From NCBI GenBank assembly GCA_012729315.1, contig JAAYDI010000028.1, positions 62,001-126,000 of the forward strand: a DNA stretch of 64,000 nucleotides. Reading direction: 5' to 3'. Source of the stretch: Planctomycetaceae bacterium. Lineage in GTDB: Bacteria; Planctomycetota; Planctomycetia; Pirellulales; Pirellulaceae. The notes below the pieces were generated by a model that saw nothing but the letters and a program-made list of their open reading frames with translations, was not told the DNA's origin and made no database searches. Shown here piece by piece: positions 9,098 through 20,037 of this stretch (within the stretch, counting starts at the first letter, position 1; every line of letters begins with the position of its first letter). The position numbers and the translations under genes are program-made.

Positions 9098-9901
9098 TCA
9101 TTGGCCGCCGCGAGCGACCACTGCCACATACGCGGCGCGCGCACCAGCCTGCCGCAAGACCCGTGCGGCCTCGCTGGCGGTTGCCCCCGTCGTCATGATG
9201 TCATCGACGATCAGCACGTTTGCGTCAGTTATATCGTAACCCGAAGAAACACAAAACGTCCCACGCACGTTCCGGAATCGCTCGGATGGCCGCAACGTCC
9301 CTTGCTTCTTCGCTTTGCGGCGACACCGCAGCAACTGCGTACAGACCGGCAGCCGCGTCACGCTGCCGACCGTCAGCGCCAGGAGCTGAGCCGGATACGT
9401 ACCCCGCCGCAGACGACGCCACCAATGCATGGGAATCGGCACGATCAGATCTAACTCCAGACCACCCAGTCGCTCCCGTACCAACTCCCCCAGATACAAC
9501 CCCATGGTGTGTGTCAGCGGCTCAAAGGCGGGACGCTTCATCCGCAGCACCACCTGCTGCATCTCCGTACGATAACTGCCCAAGGCTACCGCCTGAGCGA
9601 AATGATAGCAGCGTGCCTGACATCGCGGACAGCCTCCGCCGTCAGGCCAGTACGCCGGCAGCGTGCTGGCACACCGCCGGCAGGCCCGCCGGTCCGCGTG
9701 CACAATGGTGCTCGCACAGCGCGCGCACAGCAGCGGTTGGCCAGATGCCGACCCAGCCAGCCCCACCCCGCAATACACACACGCCGGCGGGAACAGCAGA
9801 TTGCCGGCCGCATGCCACGCGTTGACCAGGCCCGCATGAACCTGGGCCGCCACCACACCGTATTGCTGGACAAGCCGCCTGCTGACGGAGACCGGGGGCA
9901 T
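9098..9901 (-). CDS. comF: ComF-family phosphoribosyltransferase-like protein
   Basis: ComF-type protein with a zinc-ribbon N-terminus and a type I phosphoribosyltransferase domain; relatives act in DNA uptake or are of unknown role. From the ATG at 9901 the protein is 267 residues. The ribbon is seen as FPPACVYCGVGL, then LCARC, ACRRC and CPRCQARC. The PRTase PRPP-binding loop is VLIVDDIMTTGATASEAARV near the C-terminus, and LDLIVPIPMHWWRRLRRGTY precedes it. The ATG at 9901 was chosen because residues upstream of it are not family-like. It is divergent from the LptF/LptG-like gene. Confidence 0.85.
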   Translation of the reverse strand: MPPVSVSRRLVQQYGVVAAQVHAGLVNAWHAAGNLLFPPACVYCGVGLAGSASGQPLLCARCASTIVHADRRACRRCASTLPAYWPDGGGCPRCQARCYHFAQAVALGSYRTEMQQVVLRMKRPAFEPLTHTMGLYLGELVRERLGGLELDLIVPIPMHWWRRLRRGTYPAQLLALTVGSVTRLPVCTQLLRCRRKAKKQGTLRPSERFRNVRGTFCVSSGYDITDANVLIVDDIMTTGATASEAARVLRQAGARAAYVAVVARGGQ

Positions 9902-10182
9902 TCCGCCTCTCCCACTCCAACACGCCTGCCCAGGTTGGATAGTACTCGTATACTCTGTTGTGACGTCTGGCGTGCGTTCTGGCAAGGTCCTGCTAGCACG
10001 CCGTCCACGTTGCCGGCGTGGTGCACCCTCGGTCCAGGAGCTGTCATCATCCGTCTTGATGCGATCGGGCAACTAGCCTATCGTAGCCGCGTTGTGGAAC
10101 GTGGACGGTCGTCTTGACCCGGGCCGGGCGCACCCGGGTCCTGCGGGTCGCCGAGGCAGCCCTCGGGAAATGGAACTCCAGC

Positions 10183-11316
10183 ATGACGCTTTTCGACCGC
10201 TATCTCCTGGGCACGTTCATCAAGATCCTGATCATCAGTTTCCTGAGTCTGACGGGTCTGTTCGTGGTGATCGACATGTTCGGCAACCTGGATGAGTTCA
10301 TCTCGTATGCCGATCGTGAAGGGAGTCTGTTACAGGTCCTGAGCAGTTACTACGGCGCGCGGGTCTTGTCGTTCTTTGATCGTATCAGCGGCCTGCTGGC
10401 ACTGGTCGCGGCCATCTTCACAATCACCTGGTTCCAGCGCACCAATGAACTCACCGCCGTAATGGCCGCCGGGATACCGCGTGTGCGCGTCGTGCGGCCG
10501 CTGGTAGTCGCCACGGTGATCGTGGCACTGCTGGCGGCGGCCAACCGCGAGCTGGGGCTGCCACAGGTCCGCGACCGCTTGAGCCGCAACGCCCAGGACT
10601 GGCTGGGGGAGAGCGCCCGGCCACTCACGCCGCGCCGCGACCACCGGACCAGCATCCTGATTACTGGCAAGGCCACGGTGGCAGCGCGGCAGGAGATCAC
10701 TCAGCCGAGCTTTCGACTGCCCAACTCGCTGAGCCAGTTCGGGCGGCAGCTGGCGGCACGAAAGGCCACCTATCAGCCGCCGGCGGCGGAGCATCCGGGC
10801 GGCTACCTGCTGGAAGGTGTCAGCCATCCGGCCGATCTCCAGGAGCTCGTGTCGGCCGCGCAGGACGGCGCGCCGGTGATTCTGACCCCGAAGGACCACG
10901 CCTGGCTCAAACCGGATGCCTGTTTTGTCGTGAGCGACATCACGTTCGAGCACCTGGTGGCGGACAGCGTGTGGTGCCAGTTCTCATCGACGCCCGAACT
11001 GATCGAGGTGCTGCGCAATCCCAGCCTGGACTACGGGGCGGACACACGTGTGACACTGCACCGGCGGTTCGTGCAGCCTGTCCTGGACGTCACGTTGCTC
11101 TTCCTCGGCATACCCTTGGTCCTGTCGCGATCCAATCGCAACATTTTCGTAGCTGCCGCCAAGTGCCTCCTGCTGGTCGCGGCCTTCTTCGTCGTGATTC
11201 TCGGGTGCCAGGCGCTGGGCAGTACGATCCTGGTGAGCCCGGCGCTGGCCGCATGGCTGCCCATGCTGGTCTTCATTCCCATCGCCTACGTCGGGGCGCT
11301 GCGTCGCTGGGAGTAG
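10183..11316 (+). CDS. LptF/LptG (YjgP/YjgQ) family LPS export permease
   Basis: Inner-membrane permease of the lipopolysaccharide transport family. From the ATG at 10183 it starts MTLFDRYLLGTFIKILIISF followed by LSLTGLFVVIDMFGNLDEFI, the typical YjgP/YjgQ N-terminus with the first membrane helix. A second hydrophobic pair lies around residues 60-130, and three more helices lie in the last 100 residues (DVTLLFLGIPLVLSRSNRNI, then LLLVAAFFVVILGCQALGST). The beta-jellyroll-like periplasmic section is between. The family works as an LptF-LptG pair with LptB; only one copy is seen here and I cannot say which it is. Its presence supports an outer membrane. Confidence 0.85.
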   Translation: MTLFDRYLLGTFIKILIISFLSLTGLFVVIDMFGNLDEFISYADREGSLLQVLSSYYGARVLSFFDRISGLLALVAAIFTITWFQRTNELTAVMAAGIPRVRVVRPLVVATVIVALLAAANRELGLPQVRDRLSRNAQDWLGESARPLTPRRDHRTSILITGKATVAARQEITQPSFRLPNSLSQFGRQLAARKATYQPPAAEHPGGYLLEGVSHPADLQELVSAAQDGAPVILTPKDHAWLKPDACFVVSDITFEHLVADSVWCQFSSTPELIEVLRNPSLDYGADTRVTLHRRFVQPVLDVTLLFLGIPLVLSRSNRNIFVAAAKCLLLVAAFFVVILGCQALGSTILVSPALAAWLPMLVFIPIAYVGALRRWE

Positions 11317-11399
11317 GACAACAGACCGGCCGCCGCCAGCCAGGCTGTGGCACGCGTCCCAATTCGCCCCGGCCCCCAACAGGCTGGCAGGCGCGTAGA

Positions 11400-12578
11400 C
11401 TAGGGTTCGGGCGTGCCGAACTCGGCGGCCACTTCCGCCAGCACGGTCAGATTCTCTGGGGGCACGCGCGGGGACACCGAACAGGCGCTCGACAGAATAT
11501 AGCCCCCGCCGGGACTCCCCGTACGGAGCCGATGCAGCGCGTCCTGGCGCACCTCTTCCCGGCTCTTCTTGAGCAGCGTGTGGACGGGATCCATGTTTCC
11601 TTTGAAAAAGATCTGTGAGCCGACCCGGCGCTTGGCATCCGCCAGGTCGACCGTCCCCAGCGGTGGCGGGTCGAGCGTGTCGATGCCGTCGAGCGTCGTG
11701 GCCACCATCAACTCCAGGCGATCGCCGATCCTGCCGCACGTGTGCGTGTAGACCGGCACGTTCTCCTGGTGTACCTCCGACACAATCTGCCGCTCATAGG
11801 GCAACACGAACTCCTCGTACTGGGCCGGCGAAATGAACCCGCCCCCCGCGAACGCCGAGGAGATCAAGACGGCGTCGACACCCCGCCGGGCCTGCCGCCG
11901 CGCCAGATCGGTCGTGCCTCGCGTGTACGCTTGCAGGATCGCATGGATCTTCGCCGGATCGTCCAGCATGTACATCAGCGCCTGCTCGTATCCGAACAGC
12001 TCCATCAACTGCGTCCACGGCGAGAAGACCTCGCTGTGCACCGATACCGTGCCGCCCACCTCGGCCAGCACCAGATCGATCGTGCGGAAAACGTACTCCG
12101 GCCAGTAATCCGCGTGGTCCGCCTCGTACGGCTCGAGCCCGAAGTAGAACGGGTATTTCAGACCGCCTGCGCCGTGCGGATCGTCGTAGTAGATCCGCGC
12201 GGGGTCCACTTCGTCGAGCGTCGGACGGCGGCGGTTCTCGGCCGGGAAGTGATGCACATTGTCGTCCGCCGGACACTGTGCCGTGTCGCCGTTGCGGTAG
12301 TAGACCGTCTGGCTCCCATCCGCCGCGGTCTCAATCCGACTGACATCCTTGCGCCAGTCCGGATCGGTTCCCAACAAATTGACCAGAATCCCGTCGAAAC
12401 GGTAACGGCGTTGCAGCGTCACCAGCGCGTCGGCAAACCCGTCGCTCGTGAACCACAAGTCGGCAGGCGCGATCTGCGTATTGAGCAGATAATGGCCGAC
12501 CGACAGCTGGCACATGACCGGCACACGGTCCACTGGGGCATGCCGCATCGCAGCACGAATGCGTTGTCTTGAGTCCAT
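11400..12578 (-). CDS. Uroporphyrinogen decarboxylase (UroD)-fold family protein
   Basis: 392 residues from the ATG at 12578 (MDSRQRIRAAMRHAPVDRVP). The N-terminus matches the UroD/MtaA superfamily start (RIRAAMRHxPVDRVPV). It has VYTHTCGRIGDRLELMVATT, a His-x-Cys pair in the place where MtaA-type corrinoid methyltransferases bind zinc, then DTLDPPPLGTVDLADAKRRV and FKGNMDPVHTLL. A C-terminal Cys-containing segment is SSACSVSPRVPPENL. This suggests a methyltransferase-like rather than haem-pathway role. Planctomycetes often carry several such genes and their substrates are unknown. It is convergent with the permease gene. Confidence 0.78.
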   Translation of the reverse strand: MDSRQRIRAAMRHAPVDRVPVMCQLSVGHYLLNTQIAPADLWFTSDGFADALVTLQRRYRFDGILVNLLGTDPDWRKDVSRIETAADGSQTVYYRNGDTAQCPADDNVHHFPAENRRRPTLDEVDPARIYYDDPHGAGGLKYPFYFGLEPYEADHADYWPEYVFRTIDLVLAEVGGTVSVHSEVFSPWTQLMELFGYEQALMYMLDDPAKIHAILQAYTRGTTDLARRQARRGVDAVLISSAFAGGGFISPAQYEEFVLPYERQIVSEVHQENVPVYTHTCGRIGDRLELMVATTLDGIDTLDPPPLGTVDLADAKRRVGSQIFFKGNMDPVHTLLKKSREEVRQDALHRLRTGSPGGGYILSSACSVSPRVPPENLTVLAEVAAEFGTPEP

Positions 12579-12929
12579 CTCATGTTCTCCGTTCTCCGGC
12601 CTCATTCTACCGCCGCGCTGCGGCTTGCGACACGCTACCCAAACCTACTCCTGTGCCGCCCCTTCCGGCGCGTCCCATCAGCTCATCGTGTGGAAGAAGC
12701 GATGGGAGGACGCGGCTGGCAGCACCGCGCCGTCTCCTGGCCTGGCCCGCGTGCCAGGGCGCGGCGGACAGGTGTCTGGTGCGAGCCGAACGCCCGTGGT
12801 TCAATACCCGGTGCGTCTTTGGCCTGAGTTGACCGAACCCCCAAGCTTTCATATAGTCAGCAGCGTTTGCCGGCCGTCGTGTTGGCATAGGTCCCGTTAT
12901 TTCAGGGCTTCCAGGTACGGATTGAGCTC
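12579..12929. other. Intergenic region between divergent UroD-fold and ACT genes
   Basis: 351 bp with no supported gene. It holds the promoter candidate at 12829-12857 for the ACT gene and presumably the minus-strand promoter of the UroD-fold gene, which I could not pick out. Confidence 0.5.
12829..12857 (+). promoter_or_regulatory. Sigma-70-type promoter candidate for the ACT-domain gene
   Basis: TTGACC at 12829-12834, a 17-bp spacer and TATAGT at 12852-12857, about 70 bp before the ATG at 12930. Both hexamers differ from consensus by one base and the spacing is ideal. Confidence 0.6.
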
Positions 12930-13421
12930 ATGAGTGTCGGTGAAGGGACAGGCACGGGATTCGCCACGATGCGGGGACGAAACTACCCCGCGCTCCGGCA
13001 GTTCACCGTGTTCCTGGAAAATCGAGTCGGTCAGCTGCTAGAGGTCATCCGCCGCTTCGAGGGCAGCAAGGTGCGGATCGTGGCGTTGTCGATCAACGAT
13101 GCCACGGAATGTGCGTTTGTGCGATTCCTGCTCAGCCATCCGGAGCAGGGACGCGACGTGCTGGAGCGGGCAGGGCTGACCATGATCGAGACCGACCTGA
13201 TCGGCATCGAACTGCCCGATGACGCACAGCCGCTGCTGCAGATCTGCACCGCCCTGTTGCAGGCAGAGATCAATATCGTGCAGGCCTATCCGCTGATTGT
13301 GCACCCGCACGGCCGGCCCGCAGTCGCGCTGATGGTCGACAATATCGAACTGGCGCTCGAGACCCTCGGCCACAAAGGGTTCCGCATGATCACCGAAGCA
13401 GACCTGGCGGACGCCGAATAG
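12930..13421 (+). CDS. ACT-domain protein
   Basis: 163 residues, built of two ACT-like regulatory units. The first (about residues 22-85) begins RQFTVFLENRVGQLLEVIRR, the second (about 100-160) reads LLQICTALLQAEINIVQAYP, then RPAVALMVDNIELALETLGH. ACT domains bind amino acids or other small ligands and regulate enzymes; there is no catalytic domain here, so this is a free-standing sensor or subunit. It stands alone between the UroD-fold gene and a zinc-ribbon protein gene. ATG at 12960-12980 alternatives exist (e.g. MRGRNYPALR), and the conserved part begins only there. Confidence 0.75.
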   Translation: MSVGEGTGTGFATMRGRNYPALRQFTVFLENRVGQLLEVIRRFEGSKVRIVALSINDATECAFVRFLLSHPEQGRDVLERAGLTMIETDLIGIELPDDAQPLLQICTALLQAEINIVQAYPLIVHPHGRPAVALMVDNIELALETLGHKGFRMITEADLADAE

Positions 13422-13473
13422 CGGATCCCGCGGCGACACGACCGAGGCAGTGCCCCAGATCAGCGCCCCAAAA

Positions 13474-14229
13474 TCAGCTGCCCAGATCGGCGGGCAGGGT
13501 ACCAACGTGCGGCAAGGTGAGGCGCGTGATCTGGTCCCAGGGAATCACTACGATGTCCGTGGAGCCTTCGTCGCCGCGGACCGCAAACACGCCGTATTCG
13601 TGCTGGGACAACTCGGCCGAGAAGGATTCAACGACCAGCGTTGAGCCGTCTTGGAGACGCAATTCCAGCGGACCAGTCCACATCTTCCGGATGATCTGCG
13701 CCAACGGATGGCAGCTGACCGGCACAGGTCGCTGTGGCTGTTGTTCACGTTCCGTGCCGATCCCGGAAGATGCTGCCGATGTGTCGGCGGGAAGCATGGC
13801 CGCATCGGCGGGCACATCCCATGCGATGTCTTCAAACGGGACATCTCCCAGCGCGATGTCGCCCAACCCCAGTAGCGGCTCATCGGCGACCGAGTCGGGA
13901 TCCGACTCCCCAGCGAGGTCAGGGATCAGGAACCGCGAGTTGCAGTGAGGACACTGGCCCGGTCGCCCGCGATGGCTCACGGACCCCACCAGTTTGTGTC
14001 CGTTGGGGCAGAGGAACATGAACTTGTCGGCATCGGGTTGCGGCTCCTGGTCAGGATCCGCCGTGGATGCGGCCTGTTCGTGCCCGCTCGACGTGACGTC
14101 GTGCGCGGGCTGGACGTCCAGGGGCGGCACGATGAACCGGGCCTGGCAGCGGGGGCACTGCCCGGCCTTGCCAACCTGGCTCTCAGACGCCGCCAGGGGA
14201 TGTCCCTGGGGACAACGGAACTTGATCAC
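13474..14229 (-). CDS. Double zinc-ribbon protein, function unknown
   Basis: 251 residues when started at the GTG at 14229, which has AGGAAAG about ten bases upstream and places the first ribbon directly at the N-terminus (KFRCPQGHPLAASESQVGKA followed by GQCPRCQARFIVPP). A second copy follows at about residue 70 (FLCPNGHKLVGSVSHRGRPG, then QCPHCNSRFLIP). Both are CPxGH...CPxC ribbons. The middle is acidic and low in complexity; the last 80 residues (PLAQIIRKMWTGPLELRLQD, then PWDQITRLTLPHVGTLPADL) form a small beta domain. Longer ATG starts at 14283 or 14361 are possible. I do not recognise a function. It is convergent with the ACT gene. Confidence 0.65.
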   Translation of the reverse strand: MIKFRCPQGHPLAASESQVGKAGQCPRCQARFIVPPLDVQPAHDVTSSGHEQAASTADPDQEPQPDADKFMFLCPNGHKLVGSVSHRGRPGQCPHCNSRFLIPDLAGESDPDSVADEPLLGLGDIALGDVPFEDIAWDVPADAAMLPADTSAASSGIGTEREQQPQRPVPVSCHPLAQIIRKMWTGPLELRLQDGSTLVVESFSAELSQHEYGVFAVRGDEGSTDIVVIPWDQITRLTLPHVGTLPADLGS

Positions 14230-14648
14230 AGTGGTTCTTTCCTCACCTACAACGGCCGATGGCGGGCGCGCGTCCCCAGCCATGGGCGTCCGGATGCGGC
14301 CCTCTGCCGCTCGCGGGATCCGCATACCGACAAGTGTAGCATCCTGTGCGGCTGGACACATCGTCTGTTCCGTGTGGCACGTCCCTACTTGTTGGCCGTG
14401 CGACGTGGCAAGCGGCCCGTCTGTTCAGCACGGCTAACAAGTAAGCTGAATTCCTGAATTCCTGAATTCCCCTGGTCCCTCTCCCGAGAAAGAGAAAGTG
14501 CGTTCCTGCACCTATCCGCTCGGCATGCCGGTTCTTGATCTTGACGCGGGCCACGAGTCTGCCAAACTGGTGCGTGGGTCGTCCCGGACTCCCGATCGAG
14601 CAGAACGGATCGGGAGGGTCTGTTGGGTTTTCCTGAGCAAGTGGTCCT
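14230..14648. other. Intergenic region between two divergent zinc-ribbon genes
   Basis: About 420 bp. The left part may instead be the 5' end of the zinc-ribbon gene if an upstream ATG is used. It includes a three-copy CTGAATTC repeat at 14446-14469. No other gene was seen. Confidence 0.5.
14446..14469. repeat. Tandem 8-bp repeat CTGAATTC x3
   Basis: Three perfect copies at 14446-14453, 14454-14461 and 14462-14469 in the divergent intergenic region. Confidence 0.9.
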
Positions 14649-15335
14649 ATGGCGATTGAAGTCCTCTGTCCCGGCTGCAAGACGCGTTTCAAGGTCAGCG
14701 ACAAATTTGCCGGCAAGAAGGGACCGTGTCCCAAGTGCAAGGTGGTCATCACGGTCCCGGAAAAGACGCCGGAGGTCGTGGTGCACGCGCCCGAGGAGTT
14801 CGGGCCGAAGAACGCGTCCGGCGTCGGCGTGCTCAAGCCGATCGCGCGTCAGGAGACGAAAGCCTCACCGCTGGTGATCGTGAGCATTCTCGGCGGGATC
14901 ATGCTGGTGCTGATCCTGGCGCTGGTGCTGCGTGGGCTTGAGGAAAAGCCTGCCTGGCTCCTGGGGGCCGGTGCCTTTCTGCTCGCTCCTCCACTGGTGC
15001 TCGGCGGCTACACGTTCCTGCGGGACGACGAATTGGAGCCGTATCGGGGCCTGTCGCTGATTGTGCGGGTCGTCATCTGCTCAGCGCTCTACGCGGCGCT
15101 CTGGGCTGTCTATGCATGGTTGCCTGCGCTGGCCTTGAACCTGCAATACATCGAGCTGGTGCATCTGCCGCTGATCGTTCCACCGATCGCTGTGGCGGGC
15201 GCCTTCGTCGCCGTGTACACGCTGGATCTCGAATTCACCGAAGCGCTGATCCACTTCGCGTTCTACGCGCTGGTGACGATCGTGCTGTGCGTGGTGATCG
15301 GGGTCCGGCTGATGGGGGCCCCCCCGGCAGTGTGA
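14649..15335 (+). CDS. Zinc-ribbon membrane protein, function unknown
   Basis: 228 residues. The first 40 form a zinc ribbon (IEVLCPGCKTRFKVSDKFAG followed by KKGPCPKCKVVITVP), the planctomycete type of ribbon found at the N-terminus of many membrane proteins. A hydrophilic linker follows to about residue 75, then five or six membrane helices: SPLVIVSILGGIMLVLILAL, AWLLGAGAFLLAPPLVLGGY, and later LVHLPLIVPPIAVAGAFVAV and the C-terminal ALVTIVLCVVIGVRLMG. It is 38 bp upstream of the HD-domain gene and probably co-transcribed with it. I do not recognise a specific role. Confidence 0.7.
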   Translation: MAIEVLCPGCKTRFKVSDKFAGKKGPCPKCKVVITVPEKTPEVVVHAPEEFGPKNASGVGVLKPIARQETKASPLVIVSILGGIMLVLILALVLRGLEEKPAWLLGAGAFLLAPPLVLGGYTFLRDDELEPYRGLSLIVRVVICSALYAALWAVYAWLPALALNLQYIELVHLPLIVPPIAVAGAFVAVYTLDLEFTEALIHFAFYALVTIVLCVVIGVRLMGAPPAV

Positions 15336-15373
15336 AGCAGACGGTGCGGAGCGCACAGCGGACAGGCGGCGTG

Positions 15374-16705
<1,332 letters not shown>

Positions 16706-16898
16706 TTTTCCCCGTGTCCACCACTTCACCAGAAGGCCGAAAACGGCCATGATGTGTGCTCTGGTGGAGCCGACTCCCGCCCGCCGACCGCGACCGGCAC
16801 CGGTCCCAGCCGCGGGTGCCGGCCGCTGATCGGGCGGCGTGCCCCGACCGGCCTCTTCCCGCAACCTTTCGCCAAACTGCCTAACTAAGGAACGGACC

Positions 16899-18089
16899 AT
16901 GGCCAAGAAGACCATCCAAGACGTCGATGTCCGGAACAAGAAGGTGCTGATGCGCGTCGATTTCAACGTCCCCCTGGACGATCAGCAGTCGATCACGGAC
17001 GACACGCGCATCCGCATGGCGCTGCCGTCGATCCAGTCGGTGCTCGAGCGGGGCGGCGCGCTGATTCTGATGAGTCACCTGGGCCGGCCGAAGGGGGCGC
17101 CGAGCGACGCCACGAAGTTCAGCCTGCGGCCGACCGCCGAGCGGCTGGGCGAACTGCTGGGCCAGCAGGTCGCGTTCGCCACCGACACCATCGGGCCCGA
17201 CGCCCAGGCGAAGGTGCAGCAGCTGACCAGCGGCAACGTCCTGGTCCTGGAAAACGTCCGCTTCGATCCCCGCGAACAGAAAGGGGACGCCGCGTTTGCC
17301 CAGGTGCTGGCCGACATGGCGGACATCTACTGCAACGACGCGTTCGGCACCTGTCACCGGGAAGATGCCTCCATGTACGCCGTGCCGAAGGCGATGGGGA
17401 GCAAACCGAAAGTCGTCGGGTTCCTCGTGGCCAAGGAAATCGAATACCTGTCGGACGCGATCGCCCAGCCCCAGCGCCCGTTCGTCGCCATTCTGGGCGG
17501 CGCCAAAGTGTCGGACAAGATCAAGGTCATCAAGAACCTGCTGGGCATCTGCGACAAGGTGCTCATCGGAGGCGCCATGGCCTACACCTTCTCCCTGGCA
17601 CAGGGGGGCAAAGTCGGTAAGAGCCTTGTGGAACCCGACAAGGTGGAACTGGCCAAGGAGCTGCTGCAGGCCGGCGGACAGAAACTGGTCCTCCCCGTCG
17701 ATACCCACTGCGGCGACGCCTTCGACGCCAACTGCCAGAAGAAGGTCGTGGCCGCCGGGCAGATTCCCGACGACTATCAGGGGCTCGACATCGGACCCGA
17801 AACGGCCCGGGCCTTCACCAGCATCGTGCTCGGCGCCAAGACCATCGTCTGGAACGGCCCCATGGGCGTGTTCGAAATGCCCCCCTTCGATGCCGGCACC
17901 CGCGCCGTGGCCGAGGCCATTGCCAAGAGCGACGGCATGAGCATCATCGGCGGTGGCGACAGCGCGGCGGCTATCCAGCAGATGGGCTTCGCCCAGCAGG
18001 TGTCGCACGTGAGCACCGGCGGCGGTGCCAGCCTGTCCATGCTGGAAGGCCAGAAGTTCGCCAGCGTCGAGATCCTGGACGAGGCGTGA
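16899..18089 (+). CDS. pgk: Phosphoglycerate kinase
   Basis: Glycolytic and gluconeogenic enzyme: 1,3-bisphosphoglycerate + ADP to 3-phosphoglycerate + ATP. The 396 residues from the ATG at 16899 are normal length. Family motifs: [69 protein letters not shown], and the C-terminal [20 protein letters not shown], then [19 protein letters not shown] about 12 bases ahead of the ATG is an acceptable ribosome site. It stands apart from gapA and other glycolytic genes in this window. Confidence 0.97.
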   Translation: MAKKTIQDVDVRNKKVLMRVDFNVPLDDQQSITDDTRIRMALPSIQSVLERGGALILMSHLGRPKGAPSDATKFSLRPTAERLGELLGQQVAFATDTIGPDAQAKVQQLTSGNVLVLENVRFDPREQKGDAAFAQVLADMADIYCNDAFGTCHREDASMYAVPKAMGSKPKVVGFLVAKEIEYLSDAIAQPQRPFVAILGGAKVSDKIKVIKNLLGICDKVLIGGAMAYTFSLAQGGKVGKSLVEPDKVELAKELLQAGGQKLVLPVDTHCGDAFDANCQKKVVAAGQIPDDYQGLDIGPETARAFTSIVLGAKTIVWNGPMGVFEMPPFDAGTRAVAEAIAKSDGMSIIGGGDSAAAIQQMGFAQQVSHVSTGGGASLSMLEGQKFASVEILDEA

Positions 18090-18532
18090 CAACGCGTTAA
18101 CCGGCGGTCTCCGAGACCGAGACCGGAAAGCAGCCGCGGCCGGGCTTCCGGCGGCCGGCCGGCAATGCGCGGCTCCTGGCGGGCTCCGACAGCGCCGCTT
18201 GAAATCGTATGCAACGCTGGTGTCTGCTGACCGCTTCTGGAAGACGTGTCCACACAGGGACAAAAGGGAGCGAGCCACTGGGGAAGCGCGACCGGGTTTT
18301 GCGGCATCAGTGGGGTTACACGGATCCCAGTCGCAATTCGCTTTGATAACGGTGGCCCGAGACGTCTTGGCGCGGATGTATATGATGCGTTTCTTGCCCG
18401 CCGCTGCTCGCTAACAGCCTGCGGGCGCTGTTATCATGGCATTATCATGGCAACTCGCGCCGCCTGGAAGTGAACCTGGTGTCCGCAATCCAACCTGACG
18501 CTGAACTCAACCGTGCCACAAAGGAGAGTCCG
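18090..18532. other. Intergenic region between pgk and the DegT gene
   Basis: 443 bp without a supported gene. It contains imperfect GC-rich inverted segments around 18130-18165 that could end pgk transcription, but no clear T-tract follows, and a short direct repeat TTATCATGGCA near 18430-18455. The ribosome site AAGGAGAG sits just before 18533. Confidence 0.45.
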
Positions 18533-19885
18533 ATGTGTGACCTCAAAACGAATCGCCGTATGTTCCTGGGAACCATGGGCGCCGCATCCGCGCTGATGGG
18601 TTCGGAGGCCGTATTGGGAAGCCTGCTGCGTGACAAGCCGGAAAAACTGGCTATCGATGGCGGCAAACCCGTACGAGACAGCAGCCTGGGATCCGGCCCG
18701 TACGGCACTCAGTTCTACGATGAAGTGGAGGAACAGGAACTGCTGGACGTGCTCCGTTCGCGGTCACCATTCCGCCACGAGGAGGGCAAGGTCGTCCAGT
18801 TCGAACGGGCGTATGCGGAGCACCTTGGTGCCAGGTTCGCCCTGGGGGTCACCTCGGGTACCACGGCTCTCTACGCTGCCATGGCAGCGCTGGAAGTAGG
18901 TCCCGGCGACGAAGTGATTCTGCCCGCCTGGAACTGGTATGCCGACTACGACGCAATCGTGCTGAGTGGCGCGCTGCCGGTCTTTGCCGAGATCGATGAT
19001 TCGTTCTGCATCGACCCGGACGACATTGAACGGCATATTACGCCGCATACGAAGGTGATTATCGCCGCGCACCTGGAAGGCTGCCCCTGCGACATGGACG
19101 CCATCCTCGACATCGCGCGGCGCCACAAGCTCCGAGTCCTGGAAGATTGTGCCCAATGCGCGGGCGGCAAGTACAAGGGCAAGTACGTCGGGACGCTGGG
19201 CGACATTGGTATCAACAGCTTTCAGTTAAGCAAGACGATCACGGCGGGCGAGGGGGGAGCCGTGGTCACAAACGACCCCGTGCTTTATGAACGCGCCTTC
19301 CGCTTCCACGACGTCGGGATCATCGGACGAAGCTACAACGAGAGCGTCGGCCACGGCGTTCTGGCTGGATTCGCCTCCTGCAACTTCCGCATGAACGAGT
19401 TCACCGGCGCCGTGCTGTGCGGCCAACTGCGGAAGCTGGAGACCATCTGCAGCGCGCTGCGAACCAACGCCAAGAAAGTGCGCGCTGGGATCGCCGATCT
19501 GCCGAAGCTCAAACTCCGCAAGTCCGGCGACATCGAAGGTGACCTGGGGATGCGTGTTTTCCTGGACATGGGGAACGGTGAGCGCCGCGACCATTTCCTG
19601 CGGGCCGTGCGCGCCGAGGGGATCTCCGCCAACGGACCGGGTGGATCGGCGATCCTGCCCATCGACGACCGCGTGGCGAACAAACGGACGGTCCATCCGG
19701 AGTGGCCCTCGTTCAACACGCCCCAAGGAAAGGCCATCCAATTCGGGCCTGAGTGCTGTCCGCGGACGATCGACATCCTCAGCCGTCATGGCGGCGTGAT
19801 TATCGGGCCGCAGTACACGGAGCAGGATGTGCAGGATGTGATCGCGGCCATCCGCAAGGTCTACCTGGCCATGCACGAGGCGTGA
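18533..19885 (+). CDS. DegT/DnrJ/EryC1/StrS-family aminotransferase with Tat-like leader
   Basis: PLP-dependent sugar aminotransferase fold, 450 residues from the ATG at 18533, which follows AAGGAGAG. Catalytic-domain landmarks: LGVTSGTTALYAAMAALEVG, DEVILPAWNWYADYDAIVLS, EDCAQCAGGKYKGKYVGTLG, and the Schiff-base lysine in NSFQLSKTITAGEGGAVVTN. The first 30 residues carry NRRMFLGTMGAASALMGSEA, which resembles a twin-arginine leader followed by a hydrophobic stretch. Such leaders are common on planctomycete copies of this family, but export of a PLP enzyme is unusual. The true substrate is unknown, and it has no sugar-biosynthesis neighbours. Confidence 0.8.
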   Translation: MCDLKTNRRMFLGTMGAASALMGSEAVLGSLLRDKPEKLAIDGGKPVRDSSLGSGPYGTQFYDEVEEQELLDVLRSRSPFRHEEGKVVQFERAYAEHLGARFALGVTSGTTALYAAMAALEVGPGDEVILPAWNWYADYDAIVLSGALPVFAEIDDSFCIDPDDIERHITPHTKVIIAAHLEGCPCDMDAILDIARRHKLRVLEDCAQCAGGKYKGKYVGTLGDIGINSFQLSKTITAGEGGAVVTNDPVLYERAFRFHDVGIIGRSYNESVGHGVLAGFASCNFRMNEFTGAVLCGQLRKLETICSALRTNAKKVRAGIADLPKLKLRKSGDIEGDLGMRVFLDMGNGERRDHFLRAVRAEGISANGPGGSAILPIDDRVANKRTVHPEWPSFNTPQGKAIQFGPECCPRTIDILSRHGGVIIGPQYTEQDVQDVIAAIRKVYLAMHEA

Positions 19886-19978
19886 ACGCTCGCGTGCGTC
19901 ACGCCCCACATGTTCGCGACATCGACCGGACGCGGCACTGCGAATTCCATCATTTCCGGTGCCGCCTCCGGGATGCTG

Positions 19979-20037
19979 CTGCAGATAACCACCGCTGCAG
20001 AACTACCGCTGCAGATAACTACCGCTGCAGAAAGTAG
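19979..20037. repeat. 14-16 bp tandem repeat over the redoxin stop codon
   Basis: Units beginning CTGCAGA (16, 14 and 16 bp, then a partial unit) run from 19979. The minus-strand stop codon of the redoxin gene (20019-20021) lies in the third unit, so the last codons and the 3' flank are copies of each other. Confidence 0.85.
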
